A stretch of 64,000 nucleotides of DNA. Source: Faecalibacterium sp. An121. GTDB lineage: Bacteria > Bacillota > Clostridia > Oscillospirales > Ruminococcaceae. The stretch is from positions 62,001-126,000 of the forward strand of contig NZ_NFLM01000001.1 in NCBI RefSeq assembly GCF_002160915.1, in the 5' to 3' direction. Positions 57,034-64,000 of this stretch are shown here, piece after piece. Both the position numbers and the translations under genes were made by a program. The notes beneath the pieces were generated by a model. It made no database searches and was not told where the DNA came from. It saw nothing but the letters and a program-made list of their open reading frames with translations. Numbering within the stretch: the stretch's first letter is position 1; the number at the start of each line of letters is the position of its first letter.

Positions 57034-59109
57034 ATGGCACAGATCGAGATCCTTGCCCCGGTGGGCAGCGAAGAAATGCTCCGTGCGGCTGTATACAGCG
57101 GCGCGGACGCGGTGTATTTGGGGTTCGCGGGGTTCAATGCCCGCAGCGGCGCCGGCAATTTTGACGCCGCCAGCCTGTGTGAGGCGGTGCGCTTCTGCCA
57201 TGGGCGGGGGGTGAGGGTCCATGTGGCCATGAACACCACCGTGTATGCCGGCGAGCTGGAGGCTTTGGCCGGCGCGGTGCGGGCCGTGGCGGCCAGCGGC
57301 GCGGATGCGGTGATCTGCCAGGACCTGGCGGTGGCCCGTCTGTGCAGGGAGATCGCGCCTCAGCTGCCCCGGCACGCTTCCACCCAGATGAGCGTCCATA
57401 CCCTGGAAGGGGCGCTGGAGATGGCCCGGCTGGGTTTTACCCGCGTCATCCTGGCCCGGGAACTGAGCCTGGAGGAGATCCGGCAGATCACGGCCCACTG
57501 CGGCATCGAGACCGAGTGCTTTGTCCATGGGGCCCTGTGCATGAGCATGAGCGGCCAATGCTATATGTCCGCTTTCCTGGGCGGGCGCAGCGGCAACCGC
57601 GGCTCCTGTGCGGGGCCCTGCCGGCTGCCCTTTGACGCCAGTCCCCTGCCCGAAGGCCGGCCCGGCACCGCCTGCCACCTGTCCCTCAAGGACAACTCGG
57701 TGATCGACCGGCTGGACCAGCTGCAGGCGGCGGGGGTGGCGTCGGCCAAGATCGAGGGCCGGCTGCGCACCCCCGAATATGTGGCGGCGGCGGTCAACGC
57801 CTGCCTGGCCGGGCGGGAGGGCCGGGCCTATGACCGGGCCCTGCTGCAGGACGTGTTCAGCCGGTCGGGGTTCACCTCGGGGTATCTGGACGGAAAAATC
57901 GACGGCACCATGTTCGGGACCCGCAGCGAGGCGGACGCCCGGCAGACCCGCCGCGCCCTGCCTGCCCTGCGGGAACTGTACCGGAGGGAGCGGTCCCGTG
58001 TACCGGTGGACTTCAGGCTGGAAGTGGAGGCCGGGGGTGAAAAGCTCACGGCCGCCGACCGGGAGGGCAACCGCGCCATCGTCTACGGGGATACCCAGCC
58101 CCAGCCCGCCCGTACCGACCCCGCCGAGGGTCTGCGCCGCAGCCTGGCCAAGACCGGCGGCACGCCCTTTGCGGCCGGGTCCATCGAGATCCGGATGGAG
58201 GATGGCCCCTGGTACCTGCCGGGCAGCGCCGTCAATGAGCTGCGCCGCGAGGCCCTGGATGCCCTGCTGGAAAAGCGGTCGGCGGTGCGGCCCTGGCCGG
58301 TGCAGCCGGTCCAGATGCCGGCCCTGGTCCGGCGCAGCGCCCCGGCCCGGCCTCAGCTGTGGGCCCGGTTTGAGGAATGGGCCCAGGTGCCCCCCGAAGC
58401 GCTGGCCCAGGACGGACCCGTCCGGCTCATCCTGCCCATCGCCCAGGCGGACCAGGTGCCCGGGGAGTGGCGGTCCAGGACCATCCTGGAGCTGCCCCGG
58501 GCCATGTTCGGCGCCCTGGAACAGGATACCCTGCGCCGGGTGCAGCAGGCGGCAGGGCAGGGCTTTGCGGGGTTTGAGGCCAACAACATCGCCCACCTGG
58601 GCATCTGCCGGGGACTGCCGCTCACCGGAGGGATCGGCCTCAACCTGACCAACCCTCTGGCGGCCCAGGCTTATGCCGATTTGGGGCTGGAGGCCATGCT
58701 GGTGCTGCCCGAAGTCAGGGACAGCGAGATCGCCTGCATCGCCCCCCTTCGGCAGGGCGTGCCGGTGCCCACCGGGGCCCTGATCTATGGCCATATGCCC
58801 CTGATGCTCACCCGGGCCTGCCCCTTGCAGAACGTCCGGGACTGCGCCCACTGCGACAGGCAGGGGGTGCTCACCGACCGCAAGGCCAGGAAATTCCCGG
58901 TGCGGTGCACAGGCGGGGTGCGCACCATCTATAATCCCGTGCCCCTCTATATGGCGGACAAGACCGGGGCCCTGGCGGTGGACTACGGGGTGGCTTACTT
59001 CACCCTGGAAAGCCGGGAAGAGGCCGTCCGGGTGCTGGCCCGGGTCGTCCGGGGAGAGCCCTTTGACGGGGAGTTCACCAGAGGGCTGTATTATAAAGGT
59101 ACGGCGTGA
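57034..59109 (+). CDS. U32-family peptidase/hydroxylase-like protein (with C-terminal DUF3656)
   Basis: A 691-residue U32 protein. The N-terminal TIM-barrel-like domain (IEILAPVGSEEMLRAAVYSGADAVYLG, QDLAVARLCREIAPQLPRHASTQMSVH, ECFVHGALCMSMSGQCYMSAFLGGRSGNRGSCAGPCR) has the cysteines that ligate an Fe-S cluster in RlhA/TrhP-type members. A middle segment (about 290-370) resembles DUF3656 and the C-terminal portion repeats the barrel fold. These proteins are now linked to tRNA/rRNA hydroxylation more than to proteolysis. It follows zapA by 27 bp; the GTGA at its stop overlaps a weak upstream start of dut. Confidence 0.9.
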   Translation: MAQIEILAPVGSEEMLRAAVYSGADAVYLGFAGFNARSGAGNFDAASLCEAVRFCHGRGVRVHVAMNTTVYAGELEALAGAVRAVAASGADAVICQDLAVARLCREIAPQLPRHASTQMSVHTLEGALEMARLGFTRVILARELSLEEIRQITAHCGIETECFVHGALCMSMSGQCYMSAFLGGRSGNRGSCAGPCRLPFDASPLPEGRPGTACHLSLKDNSVIDRLDQLQAAGVASAKIEGRLRTPEYVAAAVNACLAGREGRAYDRALLQDVFSRSGFTSGYLDGKIDGTMFGTRSEADARQTRRALPALRELYRRERSRVPVDFRLEVEAGGEKLTAADREGNRAIVYGDTQPQPARTDPAEGLRRSLAKTGGTPFAAGSIEIRMEDGPWYLPGSAVNELRREALDALLEKRSAVRPWPVQPVQMPALVRRSAPARPQLWARFEEWAQVPPEALAQDGPVRLILPIAQADQVPGEWRSRTILELPRAMFGALEQDTLRRVQQAAGQGFAGFEANNIAHLGICRGLPLTGGIGLNLTNPLAAQAYADLGLEAMLVLPEVRDSEIACIAPLRQGVPVPTGALIYGHMPLMLTRACPLQNVRDCAHCDRQGVLTDRKARKFPVRCTGGVRTIYNPVPLYMADKTGALAVDYGVAYFTLESREEAVRVLARVVRGEPFDGEFTRGLYYKGTA

Positions 59110-59189
59110 GCCGTCCCGGGTCCGCGGCGCACCTGCCGGCGGCCCTTTTGAATAAGATGAAAGAGACAAGAGAAAAGGATTGTACTGAT

Positions 59190-59636
59190 ATGCAGCAGAT
59201 CACGGTAAAATATAAGGTACTGGACCCGCGGGCCCATGTGCCGGCCTACGCCACCGAGGGTGCGGCAGCCGCCGACCTGTGCGCGGTGCTGGACGCGCCC
59301 CTCACTCTGGCCCCCATGCAGCGGGCGCTGGTGCCCACCGGCCTTGCCATCGAACTGCCGGGGCCCGGGACGGTGGCCCTGGTCTATGCCCGCAGCGGCC
59401 TATCCATCAAGCATGGGCTGTGCATGGCCAACGGGGTCGGGGTGATCGACAGCGACTACCGGGGGGAACTGCGTGTGCCCATGATCAATCTGGGGACCGA
59501 AAGCTACACCATCCAGCCGGGAGAGCGGGTGGCGCAGCTGTGCATCGCCCCGGTGTACACGGCGGCCTTTGTGCCCGCCCAGACCCTGGGGGATACCGCC
59601 CGGGGCCAGGGCGGCTTTGGCTCGACCGGTAAGTGA
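59190..59636 (+). CDS. dut: dUTP diphosphatase (trimeric)
   Basis: Hydrolyses dUTP to dUMP and pyrophosphate, keeping uracil out of DNA and feeding dTMP synthesis. The 148-residue protein carries the five trimeric motifs: EGAAAADLCAVL, ARSGLSIKHGLCMANGVGVIDSDYRGEL, ERVAQLCIAP and the C-terminal GQGGFGSTGK. ATG 59190 follows AAAGGA by 10 bases, preferred over the GTG at 59106 that overlaps the U32 stop. It lies between U32 and maf; cotranscription is likely. Confidence 0.96.
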   Translation: MQQITVKYKVLDPRAHVPAYATEGAAAADLCAVLDAPLTLAPMQRALVPTGLAIELPGPGTVALVYARSGLSIKHGLCMANGVGVIDSDYRGELRVPMINLGTESYTIQPGERVAQLCIAPVYTAAFVPAQTLGDTARGQGGFGSTGK

Positions 59637-59648
59637 GGAGGCTGCGCT

Positions 59649-60206
59649 GTGAAACTGATCTTGGCTTCCGGCAGCCCCCGCCGCAGGGAACTGCTCGGAC
59701 TGTATACTGCGGAATTTGAAGTCTGTCCCAGCGCGTTTGACGAGCGGGCGGTGCACGCCGACAACCCGGCGGCCCTGGCAGGAGCCCTGGCCCGGGGCAA
59801 GTGCCTGGCGGTGGCCGCCCAGCATCCCGGGCGCCTGGTGCTGGGCAGCGATACGGTGGTGGAGCTGGAAGGCCGGGTATTCGGCAAGCCGGCCGACGCC
59901 GCCGACGCGGCCCGGATGCTGCGGGCTTTGTCCGGGCGCACCCATCTGGTGCACACCGGGGTGTGGGTGTCGGACGGCGAGCGGGACGAAGGCTTTGTGG
60001 ACAGCTGCAAGGTGACCTTTTTCCCCATCCCGGAGGAGGAGATCCAGCGCAGCATCGCCAGCGGCGAACCCTTCGACAAGGCGGGAGCCTATGGCATCCA
60101 GGGCAGCGCCGCCCTCTGGCTGGACCGGCTGGAAGGGGATTATTACACCATCATGGGGCTGCCGGTCAGCCGCACCGTGCGGCTGCTGCACCGGTTTGGA
60201 GACTAA
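59649..60206 (+). CDS. maf: Maf-family nucleoside triphosphate pyrophosphatase
   Basis: A 185-residue house-cleaning pyrophosphatase (dTTP/UTP or modified nucleotides) and septum-associated protein. It begins MKLILASGSPRRRELLGLYTAEFEV, the Maf signature with SPRR. LVLGSDTVVELEGRVFGKPADAADAARML and GAYGIQGSAALW are the other two landmarks. Its start is GTG 59649, 7 bases after AGGAGG. It precedes the mreBCD-PBP2 cluster, a conserved bacterial arrangement, although the mreB promoter at 60254 lies between them. Confidence 0.95.
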   Translation: MKLILASGSPRRRELLGLYTAEFEVCPSAFDERAVHADNPAALAGALARGKCLAVAAQHPGRLVLGSDTVVELEGRVFGKPADAADAARMLRALSGRTHLVHTGVWVSDGERDEGFVDSCKVTFFPIPEEEIQRSIASGEPFDKAGAYGIQGSAALWLDRLEGDYYTIMGLPVSRTVRLLHRFGD

Positions 60207-60253
60207 AAGGGGCGCCCCAAAGATGAAAAAAGGGGGAAAAATTGCCAAAGGAC

Positions 60254-60282
60254 TTGTGAAAACGGGGCTTTGTGACTATAAT
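60254..60282 (+). promoter_or_regulatory. mreB promoter
   Basis: TTGTGA (60254-60259), 17 bp, TATAAT (60277-60282). Leader about 165 nt, GC-rich with no clear terminator. Confidence 0.75.
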
Positions 60283-60455
60283 AATGAAAGGACTGGCTGT
60301 GCCCGGCACACGGGTGGCCGTCTGCAAGATGCATTTTCTGCCCGGGCTGGCCGGTGGGGCCGGGCCGGGTACCGAGATAGGGGGCAGGATCGCGGGTCCG
60401 CCCTGTATGCGCGTGGCTGATTGGAGTTTAGGAGTTTAAAGGAGCTGGCTTAGCT

Positions 60456-61478
60456 ATGAATTTTCTGTCGAAGGACATCGGGATCGACCTGGGCACCGCC
60501 AACACCCTGGTCTACATGAAGGGCAAGGGCATCATCATGCGGGAACCGTCGGTGGTGGCGGTGGACACCCGCAACGACGAAGTGCGCTGTGTGGGCGCCG
60601 AGGCCAAGGCGGTCATCGGCCGCACCCCCGGCAGCATCGTGGCGGTGCGCCCTCTGAAGGATGGCGTGATCGCTGATTTTGATATCACCGCCAATATGCT
60701 GGAGAATTTCCTCAAGAAGGCCTGCGGCAACAGCCTGTTTGCCCGGCCCCGGGTGGTCATCTGCATCCCCTCGGGCGTCACCGAAGTGGAGCGCCGCGCC
60801 GTCCGTGAGGCTACCCTCAAGGCGGGGGCACGCCAGGTGTCGGTGATCGAGGAGCCCATGGCCGCCGCCATCGGCGCAGGTCTGCCCATCAGCGAGCCCA
60901 CCGGCAGCATGATCGTGGACATCGGCGGCGGCACCGCTGAGATCGCGGTCATTTCCCTGGGCGGCATCGTGGCATCCCGCAGCGTGCGGATGGCCGGCGA
61001 TATGTTCGACCAGGCCATCATCGCGTTCATCAAGCGCAAATACAACCTGCTGATCGGTGAGCGCACCGCCGAGCAGATCAAGATCGATATCGGCTCCGCC
61101 TACAAGCTGGAGGAGGAGCTGACCATGGAGATCAAGGGCCGCAACCTGGTGGACGGCCTGCCCAAGAATGTGGTGGTCCACTCGGAGGACGTCCGCGAGG
61201 CGCTGCTGGAGTGCCTGGTCAAGATCACCGACGCCATCAAGGAGACGCTGGAGCGCACGCCCCCGGAACTGAGCGCCGACATCATCGACCGGGGCATCAC
61301 CCTGACCGGCGGCGGCGCTTTGCTGCGCGGCCTGGATAAACTGATCCAGAGCGAGACCGGCATCGACGTCCATGTGGCGGAGAATCCCCTGGACTGCGTG
61401 GCCACCGGCGCCGGCGCCGTGCTGGACCATGTGGATGTGCTGCACGACGTGCTGGACACCGACGGGGACCATATGTGA
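60456..61478 (+). CDS. mreB: Rod-shape actin MreB
   Basis: A 340-residue bacterial actin that organises the elongasome. Phosphate 1 loop DIGIDLGTANTLVYMKGKGI, phosphate 2 DIGGGTAEIAVISLGG, and the adenosine motif GGGALLRGLDKLIQSET are readable, as is IEEPMAAAIGAGLPI. AAAGGAGCTGGCTTAGCT precedes the ATG. It is followed by a hairpin with T6 before mreC, so the amount of MreB may exceed that of MreC/D. The downstream order mreC-mreD-PBP2 is the standard rod-shape cluster. Confidence 0.98.
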   Translation: MNFLSKDIGIDLGTANTLVYMKGKGIIMREPSVVAVDTRNDEVRCVGAEAKAVIGRTPGSIVAVRPLKDGVIADFDITANMLENFLKKACGNSLFARPRVVICIPSGVTEVERRAVREATLKAGARQVSVIEEPMAAAIGAGLPISEPTGSMIVDIGGGTAEIAVISLGGIVASRSVRMAGDMFDQAIIAFIKRKYNLLIGERTAEQIKIDIGSAYKLEEELTMEIKGRNLVDGLPKNVVVHSEDVREALLECLVKITDAIKETLERTPPELSADIIDRGITLTGGGALLRGLDKLIQSETGIDVHVAENPLDCVATGAGAVLDHVDVLHDVLDTDGDHM

Positions 61479-61521
61479 CGGACCCGGCCCGCAGCCGGCG
61501 TGGCCGTAAGAAGCGAACAAG

Positions 61522-61551
61522 CGCGGATGGCACCGGCTGTCCGCGTTTTTT
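61522..61551 (+). terminator. Internal terminator between mreB and mreC
   Basis: CGCGGA (61522-61527) with TCCGCG (61540-61545), then T6. It lies in the 97-bp mreB-mreC gap, so part of the transcripts probably end here. Confidence 0.65.
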
Positions 61552-61575
61552 CGACCCGATGGGGGGCTTGACGCA

Positions 61576-62406
61576 GTGAAGGACTTTTTCGACACCTGGA
61601 AATTCAGGATCTTGATCGCGGTGGCGGTGTTTCTGGCGGGGCTGATGCTGTATGCAGCGGCCAATGGCCGCCTGACTGCCGCCCCTCAGGAACTGCTGAG
61701 CGTGGCGGTGGCGCCGTTCCAAAAGGTGGCCGCCGTGATCAGCGGGGGAGTGGCCTCGGTATGGGACAAGTATACCAGCATCGACGAGACGATGGCGGAA
61801 AACGAGGCCCTGCGGGAGGAGAATGCGCAGCTGCGCAGGCAGCTGGCAGACTACGACCAGCTGAAAGCCGAGAACGAAGCCTATAAGAATCTGGCCGGCA
61901 TCCAGGAGGATAACCCGGAGATGAGCTTTGTGTCGGCCTTTGTGATCGGGCGGGACGCCCTGGATGCCTTCGGCGGCTTTACCCTGGACAAGGGCACAGT
62001 CAACGGGGTGGAGCGGGGCGATACCGTCATCGACGACCAGGGCCGGCTGCTGGGCACCGTCATCGAGGCGGACCTGACCAGCTGCCGTGTGCTGACCATC
62101 CTGCACCCCAGCTTCAACGCGGCCGGGGTGGTATCCCGCACGCGGGACAACGGCATCCTGACCGGGGACGCCGCCTACGCGGCCGAAGGGCAGTGCGTCT
62201 TTACCGACCTGTCCCGGGAGTCGATGGCGTCGGTGGGGGATGAGGTGATCACCACCGGTCTGGGAGGCGTCTACCCGCCGGATATCCTGGTGGGGCGGAT
62301 CGTCAGCATCGAGCCGGAGGCCAGCGGCACTTCGGTGGTGGCGGTGATCCAGCCGGACGCCGACGTACTGGGGGCCAAACAGGCCTTCATCATCACCGAC
62401 TACTGA
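61576..62406 (+). CDS. mreC: Rod-shape protein MreC
   Basis: A 276-residue bitopic protein of the elongasome. One N-terminal transmembrane helix (about 10-28) is followed by a coiled coil (ETMAENEALREENAQLRRQLADYDQLKAENEAYKNLAGIQ, about 74-113) and the beta-domain (DKGTVNGVERGDTVIDDQGRLLGTV, VVSRTRDNGILTG, DEVITTGLGGVYPPDILVGRIVSIE), which contacts PBP2. It starts with GTG 61576; the SD is a weak GGGGGG. It couples MreB to the PBP2 encoded downstream. Confidence 0.96.
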   Translation: MKDFFDTWKFRILIAVAVFLAGLMLYAAANGRLTAAPQELLSVAVAPFQKVAAVISGGVASVWDKYTSIDETMAENEALREENAQLRRQLADYDQLKAENEAYKNLAGIQEDNPEMSFVSAFVIGRDALDAFGGFTLDKGTVNGVERGDTVIDDQGRLLGTVIEADLTSCRVLTILHPSFNAAGVVSRTRDNGILTGDAAYAAEGQCVFTDLSRESMASVGDEVITTGLGGVYPPDILVGRIVSIEPEASGTSVVAVIQPDADVLGAKQAFIITDY

Positions 62407-62425
62407 GCAAGGAAGGGCGGGGCTT

Positions 62426-62959
62426 ATGGAATCACGGCGCAAACGCAGGCGTTCCCAGCTGTACAAGTGGGGGCTGTACGTCCTTTTGCTGCTGGGATGC
62501 ACGGTGCTGCAGACCGTCCCGGGGTTTCTTCTGCTGGGGCAGGCCAAGCCTGTGCTGCTGCTCCCCCTGGCGCTGGCGGTGGCCGTCTGCGAGGATGAGT
62601 TTTCGGGGGCGCTGTTCGGGGCGGTGTGCGGCCTGATGTGGGACTACACCGCCGGCCGGACGGTGGGGCTGCTGGCCCTCACCCTGATGGGGCTCAGCTT
62701 CGCGGTATCGGTGGCCAGCCAGCTGTATCTCAAACTGAACACCCTCAACTTTGCGCTGGTCAGCGCGGGGGCGGTGTGGCTGGTGGTGTCGGGGGACTTT
62801 TTGTTCTATTACGCCATGCCCGGTTACAGCAATATGCTGGGCCGCTATCTGGGCTATGTGCCCCTCACGGTGGTGATGAGCGGGCTGCTGGCGGCGCCCC
62901 TCTACCGCGCCGCCGTCTGGATCAGCGAGACGTTCAAAATCGACAACGGTGTGATCTGA
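62426..62959 (+). CDS. mreD: Rod-shape membrane protein MreD
   Basis: A 177-residue integral membrane protein with about five hydrophobic helices after an Arg/Lys-rich N-terminus (MESRRKRRRSQLYKWG). CEDEFSGALFGAVCGLMWDYTAGRTVGLLALTLM is the typical middle loop and helix. It is part of the MreCD complex that activates PBP2/RodA. AGGAAGGGCGGGGCTT precedes the ATG, 19 bp after mreC. It lacks any charged loop outside the C-terminus. Confidence 0.93.
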   Translation: MESRRKRRRSQLYKWGLYVLLLLGCTVLQTVPGFLLLGQAKPVLLLPLALAVAVCEDEFSGALFGAVCGLMWDYTAGRTVGLLALTLMGLSFAVSVASQLYLKLNTLNFALVSAGAVWLVVSGDFLFYYAMPGYSNMLGRYLGYVPLTVVMSGLLAAPLYRAAVWISETFKIDNGVI

Positions 62960-62986
62960 TACACCCGGAAGGAGGGGCACGCGCCT

Positions 62987-64000
62987 ATGGATGAGCACAA
63001 GACAGTGGTGCGCCGCCTGGCCATGCTGATCGCCGCTGCAGTGGCTGTACTGGCACTGTATACCCTGCGGCTGATCTTTCTGCAGCTGGTGCATGGGGAG
63101 GAGTTCGCCGCCCAGGCCACCAGCACCACCGAATACCGCTTCAACGTCACGGCGGCCCGGGGGGACATCGTAGACAGCGCCGGCCGCCGCATTGCCACCA
63201 GCACCACCAGCTACAATGTGGTGCTCAGCCGGCTGCTGATCGGGGACAACGACCTCAACGAGACCATCCGCAGCGCGGTGGAGATCCTGCAGGCCAACGG
63301 CGAAAGCTGGAACGACGGGCTGCTGATCGGCCAGGCGGACGGGGCGGGGCACTATGCCTTCACCGATGACCCCGCCAGCGAGAGCCAGCAGGAGGATGTG
63401 GCCAGCCTCAAGGAGGCCCTGGGCCTCCAGCAGTATGCCACCGCCGACGATGTGATGGACCGCCTGATCCAGCGGTACGAGCTGGAAGGATATGACCCCG
63501 CCTGGCAGCGGGTTCTGGGGGGCATCCGCTACCAGATGGAGCAGGAAGCCTTTTCCAATGTGAACAACTTCACCCTGGCGGAGAACGTCTCGGACAAGAC
63601 GGTGGCCACCGTGATGGAGCACAGCCTGACGCTGCCCGGGGTGGAGATCGCAGAGACCAGTGTGCGCAGCTACACCGACGGCACCATCCTGCCCCATGTG
63701 CTGGGCCGGGTGGGCAAGATCACCGCCGAGATGTGGCGCGTTACCGACGAAAACGGCCAGGTGACCTACCCGCTGCGGGAAAAGGGCTACGCGATGAACG
63801 ACGTCATCGGCATCTCGGGGCTGGAGTCCGCCTATGAGGACCAGCTGCGGGGTCAGGACGGCGTGGAGACCATCACCCGGGACAGCGACGGGGTGATCAT
63901 CGACACCAGCATCACCACCGAGCCCCAGCCGGGCAAAACGGTGATGCTGACGGTGAACAGCGAGTTCCAGAAGGCTGTGGACGAAGCCCTGGCCCGCAAC
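62987..64000 (+). CDS. mrdA: Penicillin-binding protein 2 (transpeptidase; C-terminus beyond window)
   Basis: The first 338 residues of a class B PBP, cross-linking elongation-phase peptidoglycan. One transmembrane helix (about 11-33) is followed by the PBP dimer domain with RFNVTAARGDIVDSAGRRIATSTTSYNVVLSR, then the pedestal region and IGISGLESAYEDQLRGQDGVETITRDSDG, typical of PBP2. The SxxK, SxN and KTG catalytic motifs lie beyond the window edge. AGGAGG lies 11 bases before ATG 62987. Last visible gene of the mre cluster; a rodA may follow outside. Confidence 0.93.
   Translation, partial: MDEHKTVVRRLAMLIAAAVAVLALYTLRLIFLQLVHGEEFAAQATSTTEYRFNVTAARGDIVDSAGRRIATSTTSYNVVLSRLLIGDNDLNETIRSAVEILQANGESWNDGLLIGQADGAGHYAFTDDPASESQQEDVASLKEALGLQQYATADDVMDRLIQRYELEGYDPAWQRVLGGIRYQMEQEAFSNVNNFTLAENVSDKTVATVMEHSLTLPGVEIAETSVRSYTDGTILPHVLGRVGKITAEMWRVTDENGQVTYPLREKGYAMNDVIGISGLESAYEDQLRGQDGVETITRDSDGVIIDTSITTEPQPGKTVMLTVNSEFQKAVDEALARN

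Noticed and set aside
1-64000. CRISPR array, rRNA operon, prophage, toxin-antitoxin or restriction system
   Set aside because: No regular spaced repeats, rRNA sequence, phage structural genes or matching protein families were found.

Overview
The window looks like chromosomal DNA of a GC-rich gut Firmicute of the Oscillospiraceae/Ruminococcaceae (Faecalibacterium, Gemmiger or Subdoligranulum type). This is an inference from several things seen together: consistently high GC, strong AGGAGG-type ribosome binding sites, consensus SigA promoters (TTGACA/N16-18/TATAAT), lipoproteins with very small A/S-rich linkers, lysine synthesis by DapF plus DapL, an archaeal-type ProS, a type III glutamine synthetase, and an FMN-riboswitch-controlled RibU. 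No phage, plasmid, CRISPR array or rRNA operon is visible. The only clearly foreign patch is an AT-rich glycosyltransferase island at about 25.5-26.9 kb.

Layout. 0-9.7 kb: type III glutamine synthetase (cut by the window edge), a rhomboid protease, a CarD-like regulator, a palindrome-rich convergent junction, a LysE/GAP-like membrane protein behind an attenuator-like leader, an MscS channel with a CYTH protein, FMN riboswitch-ribU, and a TetR regulator next to a radical SAM enzyme. 9.7-15.4 kb: a P-loop kinase-like protein with a HisS-type synthetase, then an MFS antiporter, an extracellular FMN/FAD lipoprotein reductase and a NusG-II membrane protein. 15.6-22.8 kb: an exporter operon (HlyD-type adaptor, MacB-type ATPase and permease), an SLH-domain surface protein, ComF and a small anchored protein. 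22.8-28.8 kb: tRNA-Pro, a CLC-F-like fluoride/chloride transporter, a SpoIID-like protein, the GT2 island bracketed by 69-bp direct repeats and carrying a 160-bp MITE, then GNAT-hflX. 28.9-35.3 kb: a methionine/folate enzyme followed by metal handling (ZIP transporter, HMA protein, znuA-znuC-znuB-lipoprotein). 35.4-44.5 kb: MATE exporter, a ricin-fold protein with a basic tail, two tRNAs, phosphofructokinase, a structured repeat stretch, a polar amino-acid ABC transporter, a LacX-type epimerase and a DUF3810-type protein. 44.6-53.6 kb: proS-acpP divergent from dapF-dapL, a MITE remnant, YhcH, GNAT, NfeD/QmcA, and a GH13 glycosidase. 53.7-64 kb: glycogen phosphorylase, zapA, U32 peptidase, dut, maf, and mreB-mreC-mreD-PBP2 (cut by the window edge).

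How parts work together. The 13-15.4 kb pair fits extracellular flavin-based respiration onto a small carboxylate, possibly supplied or removed by the adjacent MFS antiporter. The 30.7-35.3 kb genes form a zinc-handling block whose znu promoter carries a palindromic operator. GlgP and the GH13 enzyme degrade glycogen or maltodextrins. maf-mreBCD-PBP2 is the usual rod-shape/cell-wall cluster. Several 5' leaders contain hairpins with U-runs (glnN, the GAP-like gene, ribU, mreB-mreC junction), so transcript attenuation seems common here. Strain-to-strain variation is most likely at the GT2 island, the MITE copies and the palindromic intergenic repeats.
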